This document shows, piece by piece, positions 51,723-64,000 of a stretch of 64,000 nt of DNA. This stretch comes from Diphasiastrum complanatum (Eukaryota; Streptophyta; Lycopodiopsida; Lycopodiales; Lycopodiaceae). The number at the start of each line of letters is the position of its first letter. Position 1 is the stretch's first letter. The notes under the pieces were generated by a model that saw nothing but the letters and a program-made list of their open reading frames with translations, did no database searches and was not told the origin of the DNA. A program made the translations under genes and the position numbers. Location of the stretch: NCBI GenBank assembly GCA_029204225.1, contig CM055101.1, forward strand, positions 5,831,246 to 5,895,245, given 5' to 3'.

Positions 51723-54700
51723 GGTCAGAATTTGTCATACAAATTCCAGATGGAAATTACTAGTCCTACTAGCACTCTAAACAAAGCATAGAGATTAAAG
51801 AGATTATAGATTGTAGAAGAAATCAGCAAAGCTCCAAACAACTGGAATGAACTGAGGTGGGGTGCCAGCCTACATATATAGTTTCTCTAATCTATGTGAA
51901 AAGCTAAAAGCATAAAGCAAATAGCAAAAGACAAAAAGCTATTTGCTAATATTACTACCTATATTGGGTAAAGACCCAAGATGTACTTCTAAGTGGAAAA
52001 ACAAATCCTAATCTAGTAGTAGTGCGCCCACCTACATGCATGAGTAATGAAAAATGCATTACTATAAATAGTAATGACCCTAAAAATATGACTTACTAAA
52101 AATAGTGATTGACCCTATAATAGCACGCAGGCATGGCCAAACTCACACTAAGGGGTACCAAATAAACATTAATTCCTAACACTCCCCCTTAATGTTTACT
52201 TTGATATATTACTCTTAGAAGTTCTCCAAGTTCTTTGGTAAAGATATCTGCAACTTGCTCTTCCGAAGGACAATAGATAAGCTCCACATCACCACTCTGA
52301 ATCTTCTTTCTGATGAAGTGCTGTTGTACTTCAATGTGCTTTGTCCTATTGTGAGAAACTGCATTTCTTGCCAATCTAATACAACTCTGATTGTCTACTT
52401 AGATTGAGAAATAAATAGCCCTTGCACTACTCTCCATACATCAATCCCAAGAAAATATTGTAAACCAAGATCTTTCATGTCAAACTCCAATGAGAGATCT
52501 TTCTTGATACCTTGAATCACATCATGATCTGATCCTGTAATAACAAGGTCATCCACATACATCACTATAATCACAATATGAAAATCCTTGATCAAAACAT
52601 AAAGTGTAGGCTCTGAACTACTCCTCTGAAAACCAAGCTCCTCAAAGTGCCAATCCTTGTGTACCATGCCTTCGGTGCTTGTTTCAATCCATATAGTGCC
52701 TTGTCCAACTTGCAAACCTTGTTTTTATGTCCTGCTACTATGTATCCCTTTGGCTGCTCCGTGTAGACTTCCTCCTCTAGAAATCCACTTAGGAATGCAC
52801 TCTTTACATCCATTTGCTGAATATCCCATCCAAACTGAGCTGCCAATGATGAAACCGTCCTCATAGTAGTAGACTTAGCAACTGGTGCAAAAGTTTCTTC
52901 ATAGTCAATCCCTTCCTGTTGAGCATAACCTTTTGCCACCAATCTTGCCTTACATATATCTATAGAACCATCTGATTTGTACTTAGTTCTATAGACCCAC
53001 TTGCATCCAATGGCCTTTTTACCTGTAGGTAACCGAACAAGTCTCCAAGTCTTGTTCTTCATGATTGAGTCATACTCCTCATCCATAGCTTTCCTCCAAA
53101 TGTCCTCTTTTTTAGCCTCCCTGAAAGGTAGATGGATCCTTGGTTTCCAATATTGCGGCCATATATGCAAAATGTACATCCCCATCTTCATGACGATCCT
53201 CCTGTTGAACCTCCTATCGATCTTGATCTTGAGTCCGATTCTCTACAACCTTTGTAGGACTTCGATTCAAAAGATAAACCGCCGTCTTAAATGCTTCACC
53301 CCAAAACATATTTGGAAGATTTTTACTCTTGAGCATAATCCTTGCCGTTTCCACTATAGACCGGTTCTTTCTTTCCGCAACTCCTTTTGTTGAGGTGTGT
53401 CAGTGTTTGCAAATTGTCTCTTTATACCATGATCCTTGCAAAACACCTGAAATTTCGTAGAAATATACGCTACCCCTTTGTCCGAGTGAAGTATCTTGAT
53501 TTGTCTATCTATTTCTTTCTCCACCCGTGTCTTAAACCATGTGAAATACTTGAATGCTTCACCCTTATTCTTGAGAAGATGTCTTCCTAAACTTGCTCCC
53601 CCATAAGATTGAGTTCTCATAGAATCATGTGATGCTTGCCTAAGACACAACCTTCACAAACCTTGTGATCAGAAACAACTTGAGGTAAACCTGAAACCAT
53701 GTTGTATTTCCTCTGTAATTCAGATGCCCAAACCTTTTGTGCTATAAATTGATCAACAGAAGGCCTCACCTCCTGTAACGATAACATCATCACAAAGTTT
53801 TGATAAGCTAAAGGTAGACTATTAAGCACAATGGATACTCAAATTGAATCCTGAACATTTTCTCCAACCGCAATAAGTTGTCCTCTCAGATCTTTCACCC
53901 GAGTAAAGTAGTCCGTTACTGATTCACCTGTTCCCATCTTCTATGTGTGTAGCTTATTAGTTAAAAACAAGATTCGTAACTGATTCACTGCCTCATACAG
54001 GTTCTTTCCAGCAAACTAGTTTAGTGTTTCAACAATAGGTAGAGTTTAGACAGCAATAATCGGATCCCAAGTCTGATTTACAGAGATGAAGTCTGATTTA
54101 CAAAGATGAAATCAGATCTGTAGCTAGGGATCAGGTCTGATCTTGTAATCAGCGAACAGGATCCAAATTAAGATAGCGAACAACTATAATTTGCACCCTC
54201 CAACACCTATGATCAATCTGTAGACAGCGACAATCCAGAAGTGATCAACCTGTCAGAATTTGATATATCAGGCAGTAAACAGTCTGCAGTTCCAGCAAAC
54301 ACTTGTAGTAGGCCAGAGATCAGGTCACTTTACTTCAGCCGACAATTGTATTTAGCCAACGATCTCAAATTCAGGTCAGCAGCAATCTCATTCAGATCTA
54401 TCTCAGCTCAGTATGCAAGTTCCCAGCGATTTAGATAGTAAAAACTTTGATTGCAGCTCAGCTATCAACCAGAAAATTATCCTGCTTAGGCAACAAAAAA
54501 GCTTGCTCTGATACCATGTCAGAATTTGTCATACAAATTCCAGATGGAAATTACTAGTCCTACTAGCACTCTAAACAAAGCATAGAGATTAAAGAGATTA
54601 TAGATTGTAGAAGAAATCAGCAAAGCTCCAAACAACTGGAATGAACTGAGGTGGGGTGCCAGCCTACATATATAGTTTCTCTAATCTATGTGAAAAGCTA

Positions 54701-54975
54701 AAAGCATAAAGCAAATAGCAAAAGACAAAAAACTATTTGCTAATATTACTACCTATATTGGGTAAAGACCCAAGATGTATGTCTAAGTAGAAAAACAAGT
54801 CCTAATCTAGTAATAGGGCGCCCACCTACATGCATGAGTAATGAAAAACGACTTACTATAAACAGTAATGACTCTAAAAATATGACTTACTAAAAAAAGT
54901 AATGGCCCCTATAATAGCACGTAGGCATGGCCAAACTCACACTAAGGGGTACCAAATAAACATTAATTCCTAACA
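51723..54975 (-). mobile_element. Ty1/copia element, complete ends, internally deleted
   Basis: 459-bp LTRs (51723-52181 and 54517-54975), 5-bp duplications gcatg (51718-51722, 54976-54980), a primer site (tggtatcagagc on the - strand, just inside 54517) and a polypurine tract (aagggggag beside 52181). On the - strand: a gag remnant fused to the pre-integrase motif (CEGCVLGKHHMIL, about 53640), integrase (KILHSDKGVAYIST, about 53480), RT (KSAFLSGFLEEEVY; VMYVDDLVITGSD, about 52560) and the RNase H end (NRTKHIEVQQHFIRKK, about 52330). The gag-protease stretch and part of RNase H are deleted, and frames are broken. Confidence 0.92.
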
Positions 54976-54980
54976 GCATG

Positions 54981-55757
54981 TGCACTCCATGTTGTTGGAA
55001 TCTATTTTGAGGGCTTTTGCCTGGAGAGCTTGAGCTGCAGCATGAATGGTACGCTGTCTTTGATCTCTATGAATATGTGTCTCATCATCAAACTATGGGT
55101 CCCAACATGGTCTTCTCCTAGAGAAGAAAGAGGCAATCTGAGGTTGAGCACTAGGATGAGTCTACTGAGATGTCTGGCATATATCTTGTCGTAACAAGAG
55201 CATAAGTGCAACACAATGGGAATCCTCATATGCTATGAGCGAGCAAAGTGTGGTGGGCATCGCCAAACAAGCAGTGGTATCTCCCTCTGATCTCATAGTA
55301 TATCGGGCATTTGAAGATAAAATGTTCCTTAGACTCCACATCCCCCAAGAGCATAACTGGCATACCCGTTCCGCTCCCGGGATACCGCAGAACCTTCTAC
55401 TCTCAATAGTCAATGATGAAACTGAGATCTGGCCCAATGTGAAACGAGGCCGTGGTCCTCATATTGTATGCGTGATCGTAGTGTGATGGGCATGTCATGA
55501 AACATGCAATGGTATCTCCCTCTAATCTCATAGTATACAAGGCACCTAAAGATGAAGTGCTCCTCAGAGTCCACCTCACCCAAAGAGCATAACTGGCAAA
55601 TCTGCTCCTCTCTCGGAATACCATGGAATCTCCCGGTTTCAAATGACTCAAGGAGGAGGTGGGACGACTGAGAGAACTATGAAAGCCTGTAGCTCTAATC
55701 ATGAAGATACTATGACGAGGCAAGTGCTATCTGTGTGTATCTCCCATCTACATCTAG
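54981..55757 (-). mobile_element. LINE G: ORF2 C-terminal fragments, two tandem pieces
   Basis: The - strand shows two partial copies of the same ORF2 tail: one near 55437-55162 (RFCGIPGAERVCQLCSWGMW) and one near 55723-55490 (VFRERSRFASYALWVRWTL). Both cover the zinc-ligand block, so this is a partial duplication or two adjacent insertions. Confidence 0.6.
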
Positions 55758-56126
55758 AAGCACCTAGTTATGGACTCGGCTCATTACATTCGTCGAAACA
55801 CACTGCATTCCACCGCAATCCACCGCATTCGACCGCAAACAACCACACCCCAACTGCATTCGCCCTGGAATTGTAGCACACCGCATTCCACCAAAACCCA
55901 CCACAAACAAACAGCACCCCAACTGCATTCCCCTTCAATTGCAACAGATCGCATTCCAATCGCAACCCACCACATTCAACCATATCCAACCAGAACAGAA
56001 CGCATACAACCGTAATATATTGCCACAGGCCCAATAAGCAACCGTTGTTTTATTTGTGGCAAAACTAGCCACTTCATGGTTGACTGTAAAGTTAAGAACC
56101 AATACCATGCGAAGTGCCCAGACTGA
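55758..56126 (+). pseudogene. Gag tail with low-complexity region and zinc knuckle
   Basis: A His/Thr/Pro-rich frame built of degenerate 12-bp units (ccgcattccacc-like) leads, after one stop, to the CCHC knuckle CFICGKTSHFMVDC (56046-56087). It ends at a stop just before the LTR at 56127. The element type (copia or gypsy) is undecided. Confidence 0.5.
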
Positions 56127-56481
56127 TGCATAAGCAAGCCTTGGGCCCTTTTTTATTCACTAGTTGCATTCAGACTATATGGTTGGCCTTTGGCCTTATT
56201 ATTCATTATTAGGCCATTTGGACATATTACTGGAGAGTGGGGGCCTTCTTGGAGGGCGCACTACTATCCCTCCCAGTTGGGCCCTAGCCACTGGAAGCTT
56301 CCTTTTAGGGCTTCCTCTTGGCTATAAGTAGGGAAACTGTGTCATTTGTCATTCAGCTGATGATATTGATCTCTCTCTTTAGCCTCCTTAATCTCTCTCT
56401 TTCCTGCTTTCTAGGGTTAAGTCTTGCTTATGTGATGCTTTCATAGCTTAATTCTAGATCAGCTATGGCTTTATTCGTAAC
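56127..56481 (+). repeat. 5' LTR of the outer gypsy element
   Basis: Starts TGCATAAGCAAGCCTTGGGC and ends at the primer site. It is homologous to the LTR at 28750-29143. The partner LTR would lie beyond 64000. Confidence 0.65.
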
Positions 56482-56494
56482 TTGGTATCAAAGC
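56482..56494 (+). promoter_or_regulatory. Primer binding site of the outer gypsy element
   Basis: ttggtatcaaagc, a tRNA-iMet-type site with one change, followed by leader sequence that is interrupted at 56541 by the nested chromovirus and resumes at 62772. Confidence 0.65.
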
Positions 56495-56541
56495 ACTTTT
56501 CTGAGCACAATCTGGAATTTTTTCTTTGCTGCCTTGCCTTG

Positions 56542-59500
56542 TGTAATAGATCCTAACACCACAGTAGGGCAAACACTAACTGATCCACCCAACCTTGCCT
56601 ACTCCCTGATATAGAGTAAGCCCCTCCTAGCCCAGTGTGAGGACTGGTAGCATGCTACTGCCAAGTGTCGGCCACGTGGCACTGACGTGGCCGACTGCAC
56701 GTCGGGACTCAACTGGGGGCCCTATCCTGCTGACAGGGTCCCTAGGCTGTGTTAGGCCCGCCATGGCTATGGACCGTGCTGGGGCACACTACTCACACTG
56801 TCTTGCCCTGTGGGTCATGTACGCTGGACACGACCCTGACTGTGGTATCTGACCTATCTGTGTTCTCTAGGGTTCGGCACTGGTTACGAGCTCGTAACAC
56901 TCCCTCCCCCTTAAGAACCGTCTTGGTCCTCTAAGACAAAGTCTGGAAAAATCTTGCGAAGGGCGCTGCCTCTTTCCCAAGTGGCATTCTCAACAGGCTG
57001 ATCATTCCACTTAACCAGATATTCTCGGTATAGAGTATGACGAGTTTGCGTCTCTCTACTATCTAGAATTTCCTCTGGTTCATGTGGAGGTTGTTGAGGA
57101 TCCAATGGGAGAACTAGAACACTGTCCCCTACCAGATTATCTGATCTGGTTAAGGCTTTTCGTAACTGACTTACATGAAAAACTGGAAAAACCTTACTGC
57201 TGTGTGGGAGTTCTAGTTCATAGGTGACCTCGCCTAGTCTCCTACTGATGGTAAAGGGACCACAATACCTTGGAGACAACTTAGCACACACTCCTGATTT
57301 GAGGGTTTTAGAGTCAACTGGGACTCTCAAGTAGACTTTCTCACCAGTGGAGAAATGCACATCCTGTCTGTGTGGATCTGCATAATGCCTGGCTCGATCC
57401 TGGGATTGTCTAATGCTACGCTTAGCATGTTCTATCATCTGGTTTAGGTCTTCTAAAAAGTTTCTGGCTGCTTCAACTTTTTCTTGTTTAAACCCTACAG
57501 CTGTGGGTGAGCGTGGCTGAAAACCGTACATCAGCATAAATGGGCTGTATCCCGTAGCTGAATGTTTGGTACTGTTGTAAGCAAACTCTAATATTGAGAG
57601 ATACTCCTCCCAATTAGTCTGCCTCTTGCTGACGTATGCACGAAGCATATCCTCCAGCACTTGATTTACCCTTTCTGTTTGACCGTCCGTCTGTGGATGG
57701 TCGGTGGTACTCATATTAAGTTTAGTATGGAGATGATGGAATACTGCCTTCCAAAAATTTCCAGTAAACTTACTGTCCCGGTCGCTGACTATGCCGGAAG
57801 GTAGACCGTACAATTTAAATAGCCCGTCTACAAACAACCTCGCTAACTCTGGAGCTCTAACGGTTGTTTTGGTCGGAATAAAATGAGCCATTTTGGTCAG
57901 ACGGTCAACTGTGACCCATATAGCGTCATTACCCTTTTGGGTTTTAGGCAGGCCTACTATAAAATCCATGGAGATACTCTCCCATTTACCAGCTGGTATT
58001 TCTAAGGGATGCAACAACCCTCCTGCCTTTAAACGCTCTGCTTTATTTACTTGACATTTCTGGCAACTGGTTACATACTGGTGGACGTCCTTTTTCATAC
58101 TGGGCCAGAAAAATTGCCTACGAAGAAGCTCATAGGTCTTCTGTATGCCTGGGTGTCCCGCGCTAGGATTGTCATGACATTCATATAGGACCTGCTGCCT
58201 ATAATCCTCTGAATTGGGGACACATACTCTATCTCTATAGAGCAAGTACTCATCCTGAATGGAATACTGTTTCCATTTGAATCCTTGAGTCAACTGACCC
58301 TCAACCACTGGGGTTTGCTTGGGTGATACAGGCTCAGAATCCTCAACGTCATCTGATGACGTATACTCGGACTCATCATCATCCTCAACGGAAGTTGCCG
58401 TATTCTTGGATGAACTGGCACCAGCCCCGGGAACTGGTTCTGGAGTCTGTAACTGTCTGTTCTGGACTGAGTTCCAGATAATAGAGAAGAATGCATCATG
58501 CTGGCATTTCCCTCTCAAGGACTCGAGTAACTCATTACGAATCTGAGTAAAACTCAGCTCGTTTATTATAGGCATTCTGCTAAGGGCATCTGCTACTGTA
58601 TTGAATTTTCCACGCCTATATCTGATAGACATGTCAAACTCTTGCATCAACTCTGCCCAACGAGCTTTCCGACCCCTAAGCTCAGGTTGATTGCAAAGGT
58701 ATCTGAGACTCTCATGGTCTGTCAGGACCTCAAATTTGGCACCATACAAATAATGCCTCCAAGTCTTAAGGGCATGGACTATAGAAAAGAGTTCCTTTTC
58801 ATAGGCACTATACCTAGTCTGTGCTGGCTCGAGTTTTTTACTCTCGAACGCAACTGGTCGTCCACCCTGAGTTAGCACAGCACCTACTGCAAAGTCGCTA
58901 GCATCTGTTTCGACCACAAATGGCTGATTGGGGTCGACGACTTTTAAAACTGGTGCTGTAGCTAAGGCTGTTTTGAGAGCATCAAAGCTCTCCTGTTGTG
59001 CAGACTCCCAAATGAACTCCTTTCCCTTCCCCTTAAGAAGATTTGTCATAGGGACTGCTATCTGAGCATATTCCTTGACAAATCGTCTGTAATATCCCGC
59101 CAGACCAAGAAAGATTTGAAGTTCCAAAATATTCTGAGGTCTCAGCCAACTGAGTATGGCTTTAACCTTATTTGGGTCCATCTTAATCCCATCTGAAGAG
59201 ATAATGTGACCCAAATATGCTACTTCTTCAACGAAGAATTCACACTTGGATTGTTTAGCATAAAGCTTATGCTTTCTGAGCAGTCGAAACACCTTTCTGA
59301 GGTGTTTTAGATGCTCCTTCCTCGTTTTGCTGTAGACGAGGATGTCATCTAAAAATACGACTACAAACTTACCCAAGTATGGTCTGAGGACACTGTTCAT
59401 CAAGGTCATAAAGGTAGCTGGAGCATTTGTGAGCCCAAATGGCATCACCTTAAACTCATAATGACCGTGACGAGTCCTAAAAGCTGTTTTCGAGACATCT

Positions 59501-62500
59501 TCCGATTTTATACGGACTTGATGATATCCCGATCTGAGATCTATTTTGCTGAAAAACTTAGCCCCGTCGAGTTGATCAAACAACTCGTCTGCCCGAGGCA
59601 TAGGGTATTTATTCTTAATTGTGACTTTATTGAGGGCTCTGTAATCTACGCAAAGACGCATAGACCCCTCTTTCTTTTTCACCAATAGGACTGGTGAGGC
59701 CCATGGTGAACTACTGGTCTGAATTTGGCCTTTCCCAAGATAGTCTGTTAACTGCCTAGTTATTTCTTCATCCTCTGTTCGGCTGACCCGATACGGAGGT
59801 TTAGAAACAGGTGTTGTACCTGGTACTAGGTTTATTACATGATCTACCTCTCTGCTAGGTGGTAAACCATGTGGCAAATCTTCAGGAAAAACATCTTTAA
59901 ATTTAGACAATAAAGTTTCTAATTTACTGATTTTCTGCTGAATAGAACTGGAAATAGAAACTTCAGGAATAAACTGAAAGTCACATAAGAATACCTGATG
60001 GTCTTCGTCTCCGATTAGCTGACAGAGCTCTGAACTGCAGACCATAGGGCTGTTGGGAACATCATGCTCCCCATGCAACTGGATCTCTCGGCCTTTATAC
60101 TGAAAGCTGAGAGTGTTCTCCTGATAGTTTCTGTGGAGGGAAGGTCCTAAACTGTAGAGCCAATCTCTCCCGAGAACAATGTCTGTTCGATCTAGGTGCA
60201 TTATCTGAAAGTTTATTTGATCTTGGTACCCCTGAATACCAAGATTTAACTTACTTACCATAGTTTCCCATATTTTTTTATCTTCACCCTTAGCTAATGA
60301 AACTATGTACCTATGCTGACTAGGTACTTCTGGTAGTTTAAGCTTTTTAACCAGGGTGTGGTTGATGAAATTATGGGTTGCCCCATCATCAACCATGACT
60401 CTTACTGACTGGTTACCAACTTTCCCATGCATACGTACTAGGTCATGCGGCCCAAAGCTGAAGGGTCTCGCTAGCATTGCAGAGGTCAGCTGGCAACAGT
60501 GTTCATGATCTTCATGATACACTTTAATCTCGGAAGCTGCCGAGTCACTGGGGAAACATACAGTCTGAACAAGATGAACTTGTTTTTTATCTTTCTTATC
60601 TTTTTTAGTGAAAGGCCCCTTGGGACACTGTCTGACTGTGTGTCCCTTGCCCATACACACAAAGCACAAACGTTCTTGTTTGGCTTTCTCAAAATCATCT
60701 GGTTTTAAGGGCTGTATGAGTGAAGGGCGTTTCTGAGGAGCTTCACCTTTAAATTTATCTTCTTTCTTTCTTTTTAAAAATTTCTTTTTAAATTGAAAGT
60801 CTTTCTGAGGAAGCTGCTCAGAAAGTGGTTGCTGTCTCGCTCTCTTCCTACCCACTGAATCATCATAGATTTGAGCATATCTGAGAGCTTGCTCAAGGGT
60901 AGTAGGCGAGTTTCTCTGGACCTCTACTTTATATTCATCTTTGAGGCCACGGACAAATCCCCTGATTTTTTGATAGTCATCCATATTTTTAATCTTTAAA
61001 ATTGCCTCTCGATACTGCGAGATATATTGGATGAGGGACTTGTCCATTACTGTTCTTTCCCAGGCTTCCCAGGCTCTATCAAGTTCATTCTCTGGTAGAA
61101 ATTCTCTTAGGAAAGCTTCTTCAAAAGCTTTCCATGACCGGGGAGTCTGCCCAGTCTCCTGGAGATTTAACCACCACTTATAGGCCATAGGCCCTAAAGA
61201 AAGACTGGCCTCAATTGCTTGCAAATGGTCAGGGGTCTGTTTAAGAGCATGAATGTTCTTCCATTTGTTGAGGAAGGTTTGTAGAATATCTGCATTTCTA
61301 TCCTTCTCTTCCCCATTAAAAGTAGGAGGCTTTAAATCTTTAAAAACACTGGGGTGAGACCGTAAAGTCTCACCCGAAACTGATGGAAGTGGAGAAGGGG
61401 ATAACTGAGAAGTGGAGGGAAGGCTTCCTTTCGCGGAGCTCAAAATCAAGTTTTTGAGTTCAGCGAACGAGTCGTCCACACTGGACTTGAAATTGGCTAA
61501 TGCCAGCTTCAGTTCATCCACTTCTGTTACCAATTGGAGGAACTGCTCCTTGGTAACCAGTTCGTCGAGTTCTTCGGCGAACTGTTCCTGTTCTTCTACT
61601 TCCATGGGTTCCTTCCCTTTTCTGTAAGCCAAGGCTTCTGTTTCAAGTTCGTCGAAGCCTCTCTCCTGGGGTTGATCAGGTCCCTGAGGAGTGGTCATTT
61701 TCGAAACTGAAAGAGAGCTACCTTAACTTCTGAAGGAAAAAAGTCTAAAAGACTAATTTACAACTGTACAAGGGAAAGGAAAGATGACTTAGCTGTTTCT
61801 GAGGACTGTACTTCCAAAGAAAGAATGAAGAGGAACCCTTTCAGCTCTTTTCCCCAAAATTTCAGACTTGCTGTGCCGAAAAATGCCAGTTTGAAGCTTC
61901 AAAACGGTGCTAAATTTCCCGGTTTTTTGATGATAGTAGCTCGTTGGTCTGATAGGAATCCTCTTGCTCCAAATCTCTGACGTTGGGGCCCAAAAACTTG
62001 TTGAAAAACCAGATTTTCAGAAGTACTGGCAGCGCTGGCCCTGCTCCTCCTTTTTGGCTTCAAACTCGCTGAGAACCAGTAACTTTTTCCCTGGAAATCG
62101 GATGTAGGTCTCTGACTGTACAGCGATGGAGGTGCTGGCTTCTTCCTACTCTAATTTCGCTGGGAAAACTATAGAGAATCCTCTCAACTCAGTGGGAAAC
62201 AGCTGTTTTTTCAGCGAGTTACCTACACTTGGAATCTGACTCCTTGCTACTGTGATTTCTCAGTGGAAATCAGAAGTTTGAAGGCTGCTCCTACAGCGAT
62301 CCTCCTCCTCTATTCCTCTCTGAGAATCTGAGAAACACTTCCTATCTTCTGATAGCTTTCTCTACTACTGTCCTGAACTCCCTAGGATGGAGATGGCTCT
62401 GATACCAATGTAATAGATCCTAACACCACAGTAGGGCAAACACTAACTGATCCACCCAACCTTGCCTACTCCCTGATATAGAGTAAGCCCCTCCTAGCCC

Positions 62501-62766
62501 AGTGTGAGGACTGGTAGCATGCTACTGCCAAGTGTCGGCCACGTGGCACTGACGTGGCCGACTGCACGTCGGGACCCAACTGGGGGCCCTATCCTGCTGA
62601 CAGGGTCCCTAGGCTGTGTTAGGCCCGCCATGGCTATGGACCGTGCTGGGGCACACTACTCACACTGTCTTGCCCTGTGGGTCATGTACGCTGGACACGA
62701 CCCTGACTGTGGTATCTGACCTATCTGTGTTCTCTAGGGTTCGGCACTGGTTACGAGCTCGTAACA
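56542..62766 (-). mobile_element. Intact, young Ty3/gypsy chromovirus
   Basis: LTRs of 358 bp each (56542-56899 and 62409-62766) differ by one base by eye (gggactcaac versus gggacccaac). Target duplications ccttg (56537-56541, 62767-62771) are perfect. On the - strand the primer site ttggtatcagagcca follows the right-hand (5') LTR, and the polypurine tract aagggggaggga precedes the left-hand (3') LTR. One uninterrupted ORF fills the interior. Near-identical LTRs and an open frame imply recent insertion. It is nested in the leader of another gypsy element. Confidence 0.97.
56911..61698 (-). CDS. Gag-pol polyprotein of the chromovirus (1595 codons)
   Basis: Domains in order, with approximate residues: gag (130-300), CCHC knuckle [14 protein letters not shown] (345), aspartic protease [10 protein letters not shown] (438), RT with [14 protein letters not shown] (781), RNase [15 protein letters not shown] (931), integrase HHCC (1180-1222), DDE core ([30 protein letters not shown]; 1244-1344), and a C-terminal chromodomain [20 protein letters not shown] (1546-1592). 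All domains are in one frame without frameshift or stop, typical of chromoviruses using a single polyprotein. The copy could be autonomous; activity is not shown by sequence. Confidence 0.95.
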   Translation of the reverse strand: MTTPQGPDQPQERGFDELETEALAYRKGKEPMEVEEQEQFAEELDELVTKEQFLQLVTEVDELKLALANFKSSVDDSFAELKNLILSSAKGSLPSTSQLSPSPLPSVSGETLRSHPSVFKDLKPPTFNGEEKDRNADILQTFLNKWKNIHALKQTPDHLQAIEASLSLGPMAYKWWLNLQETGQTPRSWKAFEEAFLREFLPENELDRAWEAWERTVMDKSLIQYISQYREAILKIKNMDDYQKIRGFVRGLKDEYKVEVQRNSPTTLEQALRYAQIYDDSVGRKRARQQPLSEQLPQKDFQFKKKFLKRKKEDKFKGEAPQKRPSLIQPLKPDDFEKAKQERLCFVCMGKGHTVRQCPKGPFTKKDKKDKKQVHLVQTVCFPSDSAASEIKVYHEDHEHCCQLTSAMLARPFSFGPHDLVRMHGKVGNQSVRVMVDDGATHNFINHTLVKKLKLPEVPSQHRYIVSLAKGEDKKIWETMVSKLNLGIQGYQDQINFQIMHLDRTDIVLGRDWLYSLGPSLHRNYQENTLSFQYKGREIQLHGEHDVPNSPMVCSSELCQLIGDEDHQVFLCDFQFIPEVSISSSIQQKISKLETLLSKFKDVFPEDLPHGLPPSREVDHVINLVPGTTPVSKPPYRVSRTEDEEITRQLTDYLGKGQIQTSSSPWASPVLLVKKKEGSMRLCVDYRALNKVTIKNKYPMPRADELFDQLDGAKFFSKIDLRSGYHQVRIKSEDVSKTAFRTRHGHYEFKVMPFGLTNAPATFMTLMNSVLRPYLGKFVVVFLDDILVYSKTRKEHLKHLRKVFRLLRKHKLYAKQSKCEFFVEEVAYLGHIISSDGIKMDPNKVKAILSWLRPQNILELQIFLGLAGYYRRFVKEYAQIAVPMTNLLKGKGKEFIWESAQQESFDALKTALATAPVLKVVDPNQPFVVETDASDFAVGAVLTQGGRPVAFESKKLEPAQTRYSAYEKELFSIVHALKTWRHYLYGAKFEVLTDHESLRYLCNQPELRGRKARWAELMQEFDMSIRYRRGKFNTVADALSRMPIINELSFTQIRNELLESLRGKCQHDAFFSIIWNSVQNRQLQTPEPVPGAGASSSKNTATSVEDDDESEYTSSDDVEDSEPVSPKQTPVVEGQLTQGFKWKQYSIQDEYLLYRDRVCVPNSEDYRQQVLYECHDNPSAGHPGIQKTYELLRRQFFWPSMKKDVHQYVTSCQKCQVNKAERLKAGGLLHPLEIPAGKWESISMDFIVGLPKTQKGNDAIWVTVDRLTKMAHFIPTKTTVRAPELARLFVDGLFKLYGLPSGIVSDRDSKFTGNFWKAVFHHLHTKLNMSTTDHPQTDGQTERVNQVLEDMLRAYVSKRQTNWEEYLSILEFAYNSTKHSATGYSPFMLMYGFQPRSPTAVGFKQEKVEAARNFLEDLNQMIEHAKRSIRQSQDRARHYADPHRQDVHFSTGEKVYLRVPVDSKTLKSGVCAKLSPRYCGPFTISRRLGEVTYELELPHSSKVFPVFHVSQLRKALTRSDNLVGDSVLVLPLDPQQPPHEPEEILDSRETQTRHTLYREYLVKWNDQPVENATWERGSALRKIFPDFVLEDQDGS

Positions 62767-62771
62767 CCTTG

Positions 62772-63390
62772 CTCCTCCATCGCTGTTCCTACAGCTCCAT
62801 CACCGTTTTGACAGCCCTGTTCCATCGCTGCTCCTTCCACTCCTTCCTGCCCAGCGTTCCCCCTGTTTTGTCCCCTCTTTTCTTTGCTGCCCAGCGCTCC
62901 TCCTCTTCCTTTCCATCGCTGTCCCTGCCTTCCGACCTATCACTTTCGTCTGATATTTTTCCAGTTTGCAGCCATCTTCCACAGTTAGTTCCCTGACTGT
63001 CCAACGCCCATCCTCATCCAAAAACTACCAAATTCCGACATCATTTGCTATTCCAAACAGCTAAAATTCTTCAACCTGTAAATCGCTGCCTCAGCACTCC
63101 CAACTTGTGACTTTTGCCTTTTTTTTTCTCCAATTCCAGCCATCTTTTACAGCTTATCAAAAGGCTGTCGCGCGCTCATTCTCCACCACATTTTCAGGAA
63201 TTCTGACTCCGTTTACTCTTTCAAATTCACATTGTATCCCTGGCTGTCCAGCGCATTTTTACAGCTTCTCCATTGTTCATTGCTGTCTGTTTTTTTTTCA
63301 ATTGTGATAATATTGGTTGTAATAGGCTAATTTGGGGTGACGACAAGAGTCCGCTCCCTCAAGTTTTCGTCTATTCCTTCCACTATCATT
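62772..63390 (+). other. Leader of the outer gypsy element
   Basis: Pyrimidine-rich, with repeated ccatcgctg phrases and no coding sequence. It continues the leader begun at 56495 before the nested insertion. Confidence 0.5.
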
Positions 63391-64000
63391 ATGGCACATT
63401 CACCTACCCCGAGTGAGACTACTCAGGAAACCTTATCCGATCAGTTTCGTCGCATGGATGAGACCCTTTCTGGCCTCGTTCTTCGCTTCGATTCAGTTAT
63501 GACCGGCTTTGCTACTATGCAGTCACAGATTGATTCTTTACAATCTCATGGTCCTGGTAAAGCTCCTGTTTTTCCTACATTTGGGACTCCCCCTCCATTT
63601 GGATTTCCATCTTCTTCTGCTAGTCAGCCTGGTGGTGGACCGTTCATTCCATCTAACCCACCTCTCTTTCCTCGTCCCCCCCTTCCTGAGCCACACTTTG
63701 CTCAAGACTTTCGTGATAGGGTACAGCTTGCTACCTATTCCGGTTCCTCCGACGGGAACTTATTAGAGAATTGGTTTGCTAAGCTTGACACATATCTTCA
63801 GATTTACCCCAAGACTGATCCTCAGAAGATCCAGTTGGCTGCTTTACATTTAGATGGACGTGCCGCCACGTGGTGGCGAGTTTATAGAGTATACTTTTCG
63901 CCGTGACCTCCGCCATGCTATGATTGATCCTCAGTGGCTTGACCGCCAACGTGATACATTCCGTAGTCTCACTCAGACCAGTGATCTTGCTTCTTATACA
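63391..64000 (+). pseudogene. Gag start of the outer gypsy element (frameshifted, runs off window)
   Basis: The chosen start at 63391 gives MAHSPTPSETTQETLSDQFR, a coiled N-part, a Pro/Gly-rich linker and the capsid block NWFAKLDTYLQIYP, then LDGRAATWWRVY. At about 63885 the frame shifts, and similarity continues as FRRDLRHAMIDPQWLDRQRD to the window end. A GAATTT-type replacement cannot be told from a small deletion here. Confidence 0.7.

Noticed and set aside
55768-56034. Cys/Gly/Val-rich - strand ORF (possible secreted repeat protein)
   Set aside because: It is the antisense of a degenerate 12-bp repeat whose + strand frame leads into a gag zinc knuckle.
56637-56934. ORFs within the chromovirus LTRs (also 62504-62996 and 25074-25341)
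   Set aside because: The same ORFs appear in every LTR copy and on the antisense strand; LTRs of this family are non-coding.

Overview
The window looks like nuclear DNA of a land plant with a large, transposon-rich genome. The support is: intron-containing genes whose proteins fit plant families, tRNA-iMet primer sites next to TG...CA long terminal repeats (LTRs), Ty1/copia and Ty3/gypsy (chromovirus) elements, and a short plastid rps7 fragment. A fern or gymnosperm is my guess, because unique exons are separated by introns of 9-11 kb packed with transposons; the sequence alone does not settle the lineage.

Two host genes can be followed exon by exon. On the + strand, a methionyl-tRNA formyltransferase gene runs from 9112 to 34081 in eleven exons; all expected catalytic residues are present and the reading frame is kept across every junction. 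Introns 2 (9.1 kb) and 4 (11.1 kb) hold most of the mobile DNA. On the - strand, converging on it, a two-domain methyltransferase gene (tRNA m3C-type METTL2/Trm140-like domain followed by a lysine-methyltransferase-like domain) occupies 42805-50021; its first roughly 60 codons are not found here.

The rest is mobile DNA. From the left: two broken Ty3/gypsy elements (1-5830); a broken retroelement with a restriction-like C-terminus (5888-8776), itself split by a 205-bp insertion made of a 5S rRNA copy joined to a tRNA-like sequence; a series of LINE copies (10.7-13.8, 19.8-27.0, 46.1, 50.2 and 55 kb) tied to (GA/TC)n arrays; a 379-bp miniature LTR retrotransposon (TRIM) whose LTRs each carry a tRNA-like cloverleaf (17851-18229); copia fragments; an internally deleted copia copy with target duplications (51723-54975); and a young 6.2-kb chromovirus with one intact 1595-codon ORF (56542-62766) nested in the 5' leader of another gypsy element that runs off the right end.

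The most unusual items are three small RNA-linked mobile systems: the tRNA-in-LTR TRIM, the 5S-tRNA chimeric SINE-like insertion with an 8-bp target duplication, and the LINE family whose copies start and end in TC-repeat arrays and share a 3' hairpin with compensatory base changes. An unannotated foldback with microRNA-precursor-like pairing lies in formyltransferase intron 8.
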